Origin: Maioricimonas rarisocia
GTDB lineage: Bacteria; Planctomycetota; Planctomycetia; Planctomycetales; Planctomycetaceae
Direction: 5' to 3'
Assembly: GCF_007747795.1 (NCBI RefSeq)
Contig: NZ_CP036275.1
Coordinates: 3,650,001-3,714,000, forward strand
DNA length: 64,000 nt
Shown: positions 56,524-64,000 of the stretch, piece by piece
Numbering within the stretch: position 1 is the stretch's first letter
Layout: every line of letters begins with the position of its first letter
Notes under the pieces: model-generated
What the model was told of the DNA's origin: nothing
The model's input: the letters and a program-made list of their open reading frames with translations, nothing else
Database searches by the model: none
Position numbers and translations under genes: made by a program

Positions 56524-58170
56524 ATGCGAACCGTTCGTTCTTTCCGGCTCCAGTGGTTTCTCATCCTGGCGGCCGTGACGGCAGCCTGTCTGCCTCCGGT
56601 CATCTTTGAAGACGGGACGGCCATTGCCGCACCCCGACGACAGCAGGCGAAGAAGAAAGCCAAGCCGAAACCGAAGCTGCCGGACCTCAAGACGCCGGAA
56701 GACAAGCTGAAGTTTCTGGCGATCATTCGCGGTCAGTTTCCCGCTGTTCGCATCGGCCGCACGTCGACGTTTACCTCCGAGGATCTCGACGACAGTCTCG
56801 AACGGTACGTCGCCCGCGGGACGAGCACGCCGTTCGCACGCATTGTCGACGACGAGACGTTCCTGCGTCGGGTGAAGATCGACCTGACCGGAACGGTCCC
56901 GACCCGGCAGGAGATCAAGACGTTCGTAGATGATCCCGACCCGAAGAAGCGGTCGAAGATGATCGACGAACTTCTCGACAGCGATGCCTGGGCCCGCAAA
57001 TGGGCGAAGTACTGGCGGTCGGCGGTCTTCTACAATTCCGATGCTCCCAACTCGATGGTCAACCGTCAGGCCTTTGAAGACTGGCTGTTCGAGGAGTTCA
57101 AATCGGATGCTCCTTGGGACCGCATCGTTGCCGAGATGATTTCCGCCTCGCCCAAGCGAGTCCGCGAACGCAAGGCGCAGGAGAACGGCTGGCAGCAGGA
57201 CTACGGCCCGAACAACTTCATCCTCGCGTGCGAGCGCAAGCCGGAGATCATTGCTTCGAATGCTGCCCGGCTGTTCATGGGCATCAGCATCGGCTGCGCC
57301 GAATGCCACGATCATCCGTTCGATCAGTGGTCCCGCGAGCAGTTCCACGAACTGGCCGCCTTCTTCGCTCCCGGCAAGTACTACATGACGGACGAGTTCG
57401 ACCCGACCGAGAAGTCGGTCGTGCCGGCCCGCTTCCTGCTGGGCGAACAGCCGCCGGCATCACTCAAACCGGATCAGCGCCGCGTCGCGGTTGCGGCGTA
57501 CCTGATCTACAACCCCGACAACTACTGGTTCGCCCGCGCGTACGTGAACCGGATGTGGAACGAACTGATCGGCGACGGCTTCTACTCGGTCGACAGTCTC
57601 GGTCCCGACAAGGAAGTGATGCACAAGCTGGTGGTCAACCGGCTGGCCGCGACGTTCCGCTACGCGGCATTCGACGTTAAATGGTTCTTCCGGACGATTT
57701 GCAACAGCCGCACGTATCAACGGGAAATCCGCACGATCGAGAAGGACCGTGACCTGTTCACTGCCGTGCGGCCGGCCCGTTTGCGTCCGTATGAAGTGGC
57801 TGCCAGTACCAGACAGCTTCTCGGTCAGGATCGAAATATCGAGCGGACGATCAACCGCGTCTTCGATGCCGATCCCTCGGTGCCGCAGCGGGATCTCGAA
57901 GGATCAATGCAGCAGGCACTGCTGTTCATGAACAACGGCGCGATTCAGCGACGGCTGGCAGGAAGCGGCCTCAAGAAACAGCTGGCCAAGATCAAATCGG
58001 ACGAGCAGCTGGTGCGTGAGGCGTTTCTCGGTGTGCTGGCTCGCAGTCCGAACGAGCGGGAACTGAAGCGGTACACCAGTTACCTCGGGCGCGTGCAGAA
58101 CAGGAACGAAGCGATCGACGACATCCTGTGGGTGCTGTTCAACTCTGCCGAGTTCATCACCAAACGCTGA
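56524..58170 (+). CDS. DUF1549/DUF1553 secreted protein, cassette 2
   Basis: Protein of 548 residues with a signal peptide (FLILAAVTAACLPPVI), then a Lys-rich stretch. DUF1549 covers about 90-270 and ends with CAECHDHPFDQW, a cytochrome-like CxxCH. DUF1553 follows (NPDNYWFARAYVNRMWNELI) to the C-terminus. It is a paralogue of the protein at 52674 but lacks the inserted beta domain. It begins 141 bases after the first cassette and is followed by its own DUF1501 gene. Confidence 0.88.
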   Translation: MRTVRSFRLQWFLILAAVTAACLPPVIFEDGTAIAAPRRQQAKKKAKPKPKLPDLKTPEDKLKFLAIIRGQFPAVRIGRTSTFTSEDLDDSLERYVARGTSTPFARIVDDETFLRRVKIDLTGTVPTRQEIKTFVDDPDPKKRSKMIDELLDSDAWARKWAKYWRSAVFYNSDAPNSMVNRQAFEDWLFEEFKSDAPWDRIVAEMISASPKRVRERKAQENGWQQDYGPNNFILACERKPEIIASNAARLFMGISIGCAECHDHPFDQWSREQFHELAAFFAPGKYYMTDEFDPTEKSVVPARFLLGEQPPASLKPDQRRVAVAAYLIYNPDNYWFARAYVNRMWNELIGDGFYSVDSLGPDKEVMHKLVVNRLAATFRYAAFDVKWFFRTICNSRTYQREIRTIEKDRDLFTAVRPARLRPYEVAASTRQLLGQDRNIERTINRVFDADPSVPQRDLEGSMQQALLFMNNGAIQRRLAGSGLKKQLAKIKSDEQLVREAFLGVLARSPNERELKRYTSYLGRVQNRNEAIDDILWVLFNSAEFITKR

Positions 58171-58252
58171 CGCCCCCCGTCGCTGACAGCCTCAATTCAA
58201 AGACCACTCTCCGGCCGCGGAATCTCTGCCGGCGGCCCTCCTGGAGCTTCCG

Positions 58253-59542
58253 ATGGTGAATAACAACCTGCTGCACGTGAACCTCGACCGTAACGGGCAG
58301 ATCACGCGCCGCAAACTCCTGCGACTCGCCGGCGCCGGCTTTGCCGGCCTCACCGGCATGGGCATTCTGCGGACTCTCGGCCTGAATGCCGAAGAAATGA
58401 AGCGGCAGGGAAAGGCCTGCATCATGGTCTTCCTGACCGGGGCGCCCAGCCAGCTGGAGACCTGGGATCCCAAGCCGGGGACCGACAACGGCGGTCCGAC
58501 GAAGGCGATCCAGACGAAGATTGCCGGGGTGCAGTTCGCCGAATACTGGCCGAAGCTCGCGAAACTGACCAGCGACCTCTCGGTGATTCGCTCGATGCAC
58601 GGGAAAGAGGCGGCCCACAACCGGGGGCAGTATCATCTGCGAACCGGTCGCCGGCTGGGCGGAGCGTCAGACTTCCCGCACTTCGGTTCGGTGATGGCGC
58701 ATGAGCTGGGCGATCCGGATGCCGACATCCCGAACTTCATCAGCATCGGGAACACGATCAGTTCCGGGTTCCTCGGCGTGAGGTACGCTCCGTTTGTGAT
58801 CGGCCAGGCTGGCAAGCTCCCGGATAACGTCGCTGCGCCCGTCGGTCAGCCGCGCATGAACCGCCGCCTCGGCCTGCTGCGGGAACAGGACTCCGATTTC
58901 GCGTTCGCCGGTGCCGAAGGGATCGCCAGCGAGCACATCGAGCTGTACTCCAAGGCGTCGAGTCTCATGACGTCGAAGCGGCTCAAGGCATTCAACACCG
59001 CTTCCGAGCCGGATGCGATGAAGAACCGGTACGGCAAGCACGCTTTCGGTCAAGGATGCCTGGTCGCCCGACGACTGGTCGAAAGTGGTGTTCCTTTCGT
59101 GGAAGTCCAGCGGGGCGGCTGGGACATGCACAACAGTCTCTGGCAGAAGATCAGAGGCAACGCGGCTCAGGTGGACCAGGGCGTCTCGGCACTGATCACG
59201 GACCTCAAGCAGCGGGGCATGCTGGAGAACACGCTCGTGCTCTGCCTGGGCGAATTCGGCCGGACGCCGAAGATCAACCAGCGGACGCCCGAAGTCGGCC
59301 GCGACCACTGGGCCCGCAACTTCAACATGCTCATCGCCGGTGGCGGCATCCAGGGGGGACGTGTCGTCGGCAAGACCAGCGACGACGGAATGGAAATCGA
59401 AGACCGGCCCGTCGAGGTGGACGACCTGTTCCAGACGATGTGTCACTGCGTCGGGATCGACGCCGACAAGGAATTCATCACTCCCGCCGGGCGCCCATTG
59501 CGGATCGTCGACGCCGGATCGCCCGTGAAAGAACTTCTCTGA
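58253..59542 (+). CDS. DUF1501 Tat-exported protein, cassette 2
   Basis: Protein of 429 residues from ATG 58253. The N-terminus has a twin-arginine-like ITRRKLLRLAGAGFAGLTG. The DUF1501 blocks are CIMVFLTGAPSQLETWDP, VIRSMHGKEAAHNRGQYHLR, VEVQRGGWDMHNSL and LVLCLGEFGRTPKINQ. It shares the fold but little close identity with the cassette 1 protein. A strong hairpin follows the stop. Confidence 0.9.
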   Translation: MVNNNLLHVNLDRNGQITRRKLLRLAGAGFAGLTGMGILRTLGLNAEEMKRQGKACIMVFLTGAPSQLETWDPKPGTDNGGPTKAIQTKIAGVQFAEYWPKLAKLTSDLSVIRSMHGKEAAHNRGQYHLRTGRRLGGASDFPHFGSVMAHELGDPDADIPNFISIGNTISSGFLGVRYAPFVIGQAGKLPDNVAAPVGQPRMNRRLGLLREQDSDFAFAGAEGIASEHIELYSKASSLMTSKRLKAFNTASEPDAMKNRYGKHAFGQGCLVARRLVESGVPFVEVQRGGWDMHNSLWQKIRGNAAQVDQGVSALITDLKQRGMLENTLVLCLGEFGRTPKINQRTPEVGRDHWARNFNMLIAGGGIQGGRVVGKTSDDGMEIEDRPVEVDDLFQTMCHCVGIDADKEFITPAGRPLRIVDAGSPVKELL

Positions 59543-59561
59543 GCCTGCGCCCGCCCCACCG

Positions 59562-59587
59562 GCCCGGGACCTGCGAGCGTCCCGGGC
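59562..59587. terminator. two-way hairpin between convergent genes
   Basis: GCCCGGGAC and GTCCCGGGC form a perfect 9-base-pair stem with an 8-base loop between the DUF1501 gene and the convergent unknown secreted protein gene. Confidence 0.6.
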
Positions 59588-59606
59588 GACGCCGTCTGCA
59601 GCTCGG

Positions 59607-61199
59607 CTAGCGGTTCTGCGGGAGTCGTCCGGGCTTCTCGAAGTCGACGCCGTATTTGTCCAGCATCTGCTGCCGGACCTGTGTCCGATCCTCGGTGATC
59701 ATCTGCCAGATCTGCTGCCGCTGCGGGGCGGATTCTGCGACCAGTTCGGCCTGCTCGGCCCGGATCTCGTGCAGGTTCGACTGCACGTTGACGTTGTACG
59801 GCCTGTACGAGTACGCCCCGTACGGTCCCCAGACCGTTCGCACAGCCCAGCTCGGCTGAACGTAGGTGTTGTGGACGATCGCCCGGTTCAGGGCATTAAC
59901 CTGAACCTTGAGGCCCTGCAGCGACGCCGCGAGCCCCCGCAGACGGCGGGCTGTTTCGAGACCGTAATCCACGACGGCAGAATCGACCCCGGAGATCGGC
60001 AGTTGCTCAATGCGGCGGGCGAAGTTCTCGTGCCAGCGATGCGTGTGCGAATAGTCACGGGCCCGCCGGTAGGCCCGCTGCAGGTCGTCCAGGTTCTGAT
60101 TGACGGCTCGGTAGTACCGCCGGGTCGCTGCCAGATCGATCCGGCTCGACGTCTCGGGGTCGACGGGGGCAGCAGAGCCATCATCTTCCTCCGCCGTGGA
60201 GTGTGGTCCCGGGGACGTCACGAAGCTGAGGACCCGACGCAGGCTGTCCTTCGACATCGGCATTGAGAGCGTGACAGTTTCTCCGGACACGTCGACGTCG
60301 CTGTCAGCCAGTTCATCCAGTGAAGCTCCTAAATCGTAGACGTACTCGAGAAACAGCGGTTTGACGTGTTCTCCCAGCGAGCCGACTTCCCTGCCGAAAT
60401 CGATGCGGATCTGAGCCGTCAACTCCTCGTCCGCCCGAACGGCCAGCCGGATGCCCTGCAATGAGGTGAACAGCTCGACCAGTGGGGCAATCAGTTCCGG
60501 CGTGTCCACCAGATGCGTTGAACCGCGCAGCCGATGCTCGACCAGCCCCGGATCGAACATGTGGTTCAGGTCCACTGCGAGGACGACCTGTCCGAGCGAG
60601 GGATCTGCCGCCGCGGCCAGGTACGGATCAAGGACCGGTGCCTCCGTCCGGCTCGCGAACTCAATCCACTGAGCGGTGTCCTGACGGGAAGCGGGAGTGA
60701 GGATGCCCAGAATCCGCAGTTGACCCAGCACGGCCGGAACCAGTTCGACAAAGTAGCCGTTTCGTTGCTGCGACCAGACGGCTTTGTGACCGGCAATTGT
60801 CTGGACCGAAGATCCCTCCCGACTGGCCAGTGATTCCAGTTGAAAGTTACGCGGCAGGGTCAGCAGTCCCACCGACCACTCGCCTCCAGGGATCCCCGGA
60901 CGAACGCGCGACGCCCGCACGAGCGTCGTTACCCACGGCGGAAGTGCGATCGCCCCTTCGAGATAGCTGGCTGTTCGTTCCATTTGCCAGTCCTCGGTCC
61001 GGCCGACAGGACTGTCCACCAGTTCGCGCAACCGCACCACCGCGATGGCATTCGCGTCGTCCGGAACGAAATGCAGCAGGTCGCTCACCGGATCCTGCGC
61101 GGACGCAGATTCACAAACGATTGTGCAGAGCAGAAGGAGCGTCAGAAACGTTCGCGAATGACTGGAGAAGAGGCATTGGAAGCTGTCGGAACGCATCAT
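59607..61199 (-). CDS. unknown secreted protein
   Basis: Protein of 530 residues with a signal peptide (FLTLLLLCTIVCESASA) and no domain that I recognise. The first 350 residues are alpha/beta with DANAIAVVRLRELVDSP near the mature N-terminus, resembling secreted planctomycete proteins of unknown function. A Tyr/Arg-rich helical part follows (about 365-450), and the C-terminus is a coiled-coil-like, Gln/Arg-rich helix (EIRAEQAELVAESAPQRQQI). The start at 61199 is the first of two adjacent Met codons after a GAG-rich leader. Confidence 0.65.
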   Translation of the reverse strand: MMRSDSFQCLFSSHSRTFLTLLLLCTIVCESASAQDPVSDLLHFVPDDANAIAVVRLRELVDSPVGRTEDWQMERTASYLEGAIALPPWVTTLVRASRVRPGIPGGEWSVGLLTLPRNFQLESLASREGSSVQTIAGHKAVWSQQRNGYFVELVPAVLGQLRILGILTPASRQDTAQWIEFASRTEAPVLDPYLAAAADPSLGQVVLAVDLNHMFDPGLVEHRLRGSTHLVDTPELIAPLVELFTSLQGIRLAVRADEELTAQIRIDFGREVGSLGEHVKPLFLEYVYDLGASLDELADSDVDVSGETVTLSMPMSKDSLRRVLSFVTSPGPHSTAEEDDGSAAPVDPETSSRIDLAATRRYYRAVNQNLDDLQRAYRRARDYSHTHRWHENFARRIEQLPISGVDSAVVDYGLETARRLRGLAASLQGLKVQVNALNRAIVHNTYVQPSWAVRTVWGPYGAYSYRPYNVNVQSNLHEIRAEQAELVAESAPQRQQIWQMITEDRTQVRQQMLDKYGVDFEKPGRLPQNR

Positions 61200-61437
61200 G
61201 GAAGCTCTCACTCCTGCAGAAAAGTGTCAGGGCTGGGATGATCTGGATGAGGCAACGCCGAAGTCGCGACGCCACTCACGCCGACGCACGCACACCCGGG
61301 GGCAGCGGGCCGACCGGCCACAGATCCAGACTGCGCGTTCATGCTAGCCGGGCCGCATGTTCAGCATACCGGCGCTTTCCCGGGGCTGCACGCTCCTTCT
61401 GAGATCACTGCCACAGCAAAACCGCTGCAGCGGGGCC

Positions 61438-62727
61438 TCAGGATTCGTCGACGGCGGCCACGACGGTTTCGTCGATCTCGATTCGGACCTTGAGAACCTT
61501 CCGTTTGTCCGCATCGAGCACGGTCAGACGCAGGTTGCGCCAGTTCAGTTTCTCACCCCGGTTGGGGATGCGCCCCAGTTCCGAAAAGACGAAACCGCCG
61601 ATCGTGTCGTAGTCTTCGTCCTCGGGAAGGGAAAAGTCGAACTGCTCGTTCAGATCGTCGATATGCACACGCGCGTCCACCTCGACGGTGGTGTCATCGA
61701 TCCGCTGGATCTGTTCGGTCGGCTCCTCATCGAACTCGTCCTCGATGTCGCCGACGATTTCTTCGAGAATGTCTTCCAGAGTGACCAGGCCCGTCACGCC
61801 GCCGTACTCGTCCAGCACGATCGACATGTGGAACCGCTCTCGTTTCATCTGTTCGAGCAGCGTATCGATGCTGGTCGTTTCCGGGATGTAGGTCGGCTCC
61901 CGCACGATGTCGCTCAGCGAGGTGGCGGGCTCCGGGGCCCCGGACTGTTCGAGCAGATCGCGGGTGTACAGCAGGCCGAGAATATCGTCAGAATTCTCGC
62001 CGATCACCGGGATCCGCGAGTGTCCCGAATCGAGCAGAATCCGTCGCGCCTCTTCGAGAGAAGCGGTCGAGGGGATGGTGACGATATCGGTCCGGGGCGT
62101 CATGACGGCGGTGACGTCCTCGTGACGCAACTCCATGACTCGGTGCAGCATGCGACCGGCACGGGACTCCAGGATGCCTTCCCGCTCCCCTTCGTTGACG
62201 ACACTCTGCAGCTCGTCGGTAAACGATTCGAGCGTCTCGGGAGCCGGGTCCTGACGTCCCGCCATGCGGTGGATGATCGTGTCGATCCAGACCGCCGGAT
62301 TGCGCAGGGGACGGGTCGCGACGGCTGCAAACTGCAGCAGCGGCCAGAGCAGGTAGAGCAGTTCCTCGCCCCAGACGCGCGAAAGTGACCAGGGAAGCAT
62401 CAGCAGCGTCAGTCCCAGGACGACCGTGATGCCGACGACATCGGCAACGAACAGCCACCACGAGAATGCTTCCACTCCACCGTAACGCGTCGCCGCAAAC
62501 AGCATCAGCAGTGCAATCGAGCTGACACCGAACAGCAGTTCACACGCCTGCAGGGCCTGCTCGTCCCACTTGAGGATCAGGCCGAAGCGATCCTCGTTTT
62601 TGCGTGCGCGGCAGATCTGCTCCAGGCGGCTGCGGGAAAAATTTCGCAGGCTGTAGCATCCGATCGACAGAAGCGCGCTGGCGAACCAGCAGAGGCCGGT
62701 AATCGCAGGGACGACGATGCTCGACAA
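61438..62727 (-). CDS. CNNM/CorC-type membrane protein with CBS domains
   Basis: Protein of 429 residues. The N-terminal DUF21/CNNM region has about three to four membrane helices (for example ITVVLGLTLLMLPWSL). Two CBS domains span about 195-320 (AVMTPRTDIVTIPSTASLEE and later VLDEYGGVTGLVTLEDILEE), and a CorC_HlyC domain closes the protein (IDDLNEQFDFSLPEDEDYDT). The family is associated with Mg/Co efflux or ion homeostasis. It lies 20 bases after ybeY, in the order pgpH-ybeY-corC seen widely. Confidence 0.92.
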   Translation of the reverse strand: MSSIVVPAITGLCWFASALLSIGCYSLRNFSRSRLEQICRARKNEDRFGLILKWDEQALQACELLFGVSSIALLMLFAATRYGGVEAFSWWLFVADVVGITVVLGLTLLMLPWSLSRVWGEELLYLLWPLLQFAAVATRPLRNPAVWIDTIIHRMAGRQDPAPETLESFTDELQSVVNEGEREGILESRAGRMLHRVMELRHEDVTAVMTPRTDIVTIPSTASLEEARRILLDSGHSRIPVIGENSDDILGLLYTRDLLEQSGAPEPATSLSDIVREPTYIPETTSIDTLLEQMKRERFHMSIVLDEYGGVTGLVTLEDILEEIVGDIEDEFDEEPTEQIQRIDDTTVEVDARVHIDDLNEQFDFSLPEDEDYDTIGGFVFSELGRIPNRGEKLNWRNLRLTVLDADKRKVLKVRIEIDETVVAAVDES

Positions 62728-62747
62728 GATTTGACTCGCCTGTAGTT

Positions 62748-63254
62748 TCAGATGCCGGCCTGACCACCCGGTGCGACCGGCTCGTCCTCATAGTGTGGCG
62801 TGATGCCCCACTTTTTCAAGACGTCCCGCTCCCGGGCCCGCATCTTGCTCCGATCCTCCGCTGTCTGGTCGTCGTAACCGCACAGATGCAACAGTCCGTG
62901 CACGACGTACAGGGTCAGCTCCGCATCCGCATCCCAGCCGAACTCCTCCGCCTGGCGGACCGCGGTTTCCGTACTGACGACGACCTCTCCCTCGACATGC
63001 CGGTCCCCTGCTTCGCCCTCCACCGGAGCGTCACAGAGCAGGAAACTGAGCACATCGGTGGCATAATCGTGGTCGAGGTGGTTCCGGTTCACTTCGTGAA
63101 TCGTCGGGTCATCGACAAGGGCCAGACTGATCTCGGCGGACGCAATCCGCTCGTCGGCGAGAGTCGACTCGACGACCTGACGCAACCTTTGCTGGTCGCA
63201 GATCATCCGGTCCTGCTCGTCGGCAATTTCGATGGTGTACGTGGGAAAAGTCAT
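62748..63254 (-). CDS. ybeY: endoribonuclease YbeY
   Basis: Protein of 168 residues. YbeY takes part in 16S rRNA maturation and ribosome quality control. The family motif is normally HGxLHLxGYDH with three His zinc ligands; here it reads HGLLHLCGYDDQ, so the third His is Asp. The preceding ATDVLSF block is intact. It starts at ATG 63254, overlapping the pgpH stop (ATGA), so it is translationally coupled. Confidence 0.93.
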   Translation of the reverse strand: MTFPTYTIEIADEQDRMICDQQRLRQVVESTLADERIASAEISLALVDDPTIHEVNRNHLDHDYATDVLSFLLCDAPVEGEAGDRHVEGEVVVSTETAVRQAEEFGWDADAELTLYVVHGLLHLCGYDDQTAEDRSKMRARERDVLKKWGITPHYEDEPVAPGGQAGI

Positions 63255-64000
63255 GCGGTCCGGGCGTCGGGGTAGCGAATGCGTCCGTGGTAAATACCGA
63301 TCAGCGACTTCACGAGCGAAGCCTCGATCGTGCGAATCTCGCTGAGCGTCAGGGAACTTTCGTCGAACTGACCGTCCAGCAGACGCTTCATCGTAATGTT
63401 GTGGACGAGCGTTTCAATCCGCTTTGGTGTCGGGTCGGTCAGGGCTCGGCTGGCGCTTTCGACGGCGTCGGACAGCATCAACACCCCCGTCTCCCGTGAC
63501 TGCGGCTTCGGGCCGGGATAACGGAAGGACGACTCTTCGGCATCGGTCCGGTGATCCGGCTGCGTTTCCGCCTGCTTGGCCGCCTCGTGGTAGAAGTACT
63601 CGACCAGCGTCGTGCCGTGGTGCTGTTCGATAAAGTCGATCAGGGCTTGCGGAAGGTTGTGCTGCTCGGCCAAGTGCACGCCGTCCTTGACGTGGCCGAT
63701 GATGATCAGCGTGCTCATCGCGGGGGCCAGATGCGCATGGCGACTCTCTGTGCCGGTCTGCAGATTCTCGATGAAGTACTGCGGCTTGAGCATCTTGCCG
63801 ATGTCGTGGAAGTACGCTCCCACCCGGACGAGCAGTCCGTTGGCTCCGATCGCTTCGGCTGCTGTTTCCGCAATGCTTCCCACGGTCACCGAGTGGTTGT
63901 ACGTGCCGGGAGCCCGCTGCACGAGTTCCTGCAGCAGCGGATGGGACGGGTCGCTCATCTCGAGCAGGCTGATGTCGGTCACCACGCCGAAAGTCGATTC
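63251..64000 (-). CDS. pgpH: HD-domain phosphohydrolase (PgpH/7TMR-HD family), C-terminal part
   Basis: Partial: the frame stays open to the window edge, so the 5' part, expected to contain the extracellular 7TMR-HDED domain and about seven membrane helices, lies beyond base 64000. Only about 250 residues of the cytoplasmic HD domain are visible: HSVTVGSIAETAAEAIG, the HD motif AYFHDIGKMLKP, and ending IGIYHGRIRYPDARTA. PgpH hydrolyses cyclic di-AMP in Listeria; the same activity is likely here. It overlaps ybeY by 4 bases. Confidence 0.9.
   Translation of the reverse strand, partial: ESTFGVVTDISLLEMSDPSHPLLQELVQRAPGTYNHSVTVGSIAETAAEAIGANGLLVRVGAYFHDIGKMLKPQYFIENLQTGTESRHAHLAPAMSTLIIIGHVKDGVHLAEQHNLPQALIDFIEQHHGTTLVEYFYHEAAKQAETQPDHRTDAEESSFRYPGPKPQSRETGVLMLSDAVESASRALTDPTPKRIETLVHNITMKRLLDGQFDESSLTLSEIRTIEASLVKSLIGIYHGRIRYPDARTA

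Noticed and set aside
54859-57348. 829-codon minus-strand frame opposite the DUF1501 and DUF1549 genes
   Set aside because: It spans two well-supported genes on the other strand plus the gap between them and shows no domain.

Overview
The window looks like a chromosomal segment of a planctomycete (order Planctomycetales). GC content is high, and it contains family combinations typical of that phylum: two DUF1549/DUF1553 + DUF1501 gene pairs, a secreted sulfatase, a DUF1080 protein, a very large Ser/Thr kinase carrying WD40 repeats, an OprB-type porin and the McsA/McsB arginine-kinase pair. No rRNA, CRISPR array, integrase or intact insertion sequence is visible. One tRNA (His, anticodon GTG) is present.

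Layout. 0-4 kb: two consecutive dynamin-like/P-loop GTPases. 4-10 kb (minus strand): an information-processing cluster in the order dnaX, ybaB/ebfC, recR, rpoN, then an alpha/beta hydrolase. 10-18 kb: a BFD-like 2Fe-2S protein, a sulfatase, a GlnE-type adenylyltransferase with ACT-like domains between its two catalytic lobes, a small unknown and an SGNH-like membrane-anchored protein. 18.8-21.4 kb: an AT-richer island with an XRE regulator, an ImmA/IrrE-like peptidase and a membrane coiled-coil protein. 21.7-24.9 kb: ComM/YifB, a lipid A-type acyltransferase and a 5'-nucleotidase. 24.9-26.8 kb: an AAA ATPase with a partner gene broken by one in-frame TGA. 27-31.4 kb: a PhoD-like phosphatase and a PHP-domain lipoprotein. 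31.4-37.2 kb: the 1942-residue kinase/WD40 protein. 37.5-41.7 kb: a small membrane protein, a receiver-HATPase fusion, the porin and a cupin. 41.9-47.5 kb: tRNA-His, PilT, a membrane-anchored GspE/PilB-type ATPase, a CvpA-like protein, a Dabb protein, a 36-residue membrane peptide and a DUF1080 protein. 47.5-52.4 kb: trpE, mcsA-mcsB, DUF983 and Nif3. 52.7-59.5 kb: two DUF1549/DUF1501 cassettes. 59.6-64 kb: an unknown secreted protein and the pgpH-ybeY-CorC-like operon, whose first gene runs off the window.

The most notable signal is in dnaX. A run of nine A residues sits exactly at the tau/gamma boundary, with stop codons a few codons downstream in both shifted frames. This closely resembles the programmed slippage sites known in Thermus and E. 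coli dnaX. Other points of interest are the GlnE/ACT architecture with a DxE in the second lobe, the TGA-interrupted ATPase partner, the XRE-ImmA island (with an HExxxH rather than HExxH motif), the paired GTPases, and REP-like repeats at 16.7-16.9 kb and 50.9-51.15 kb.
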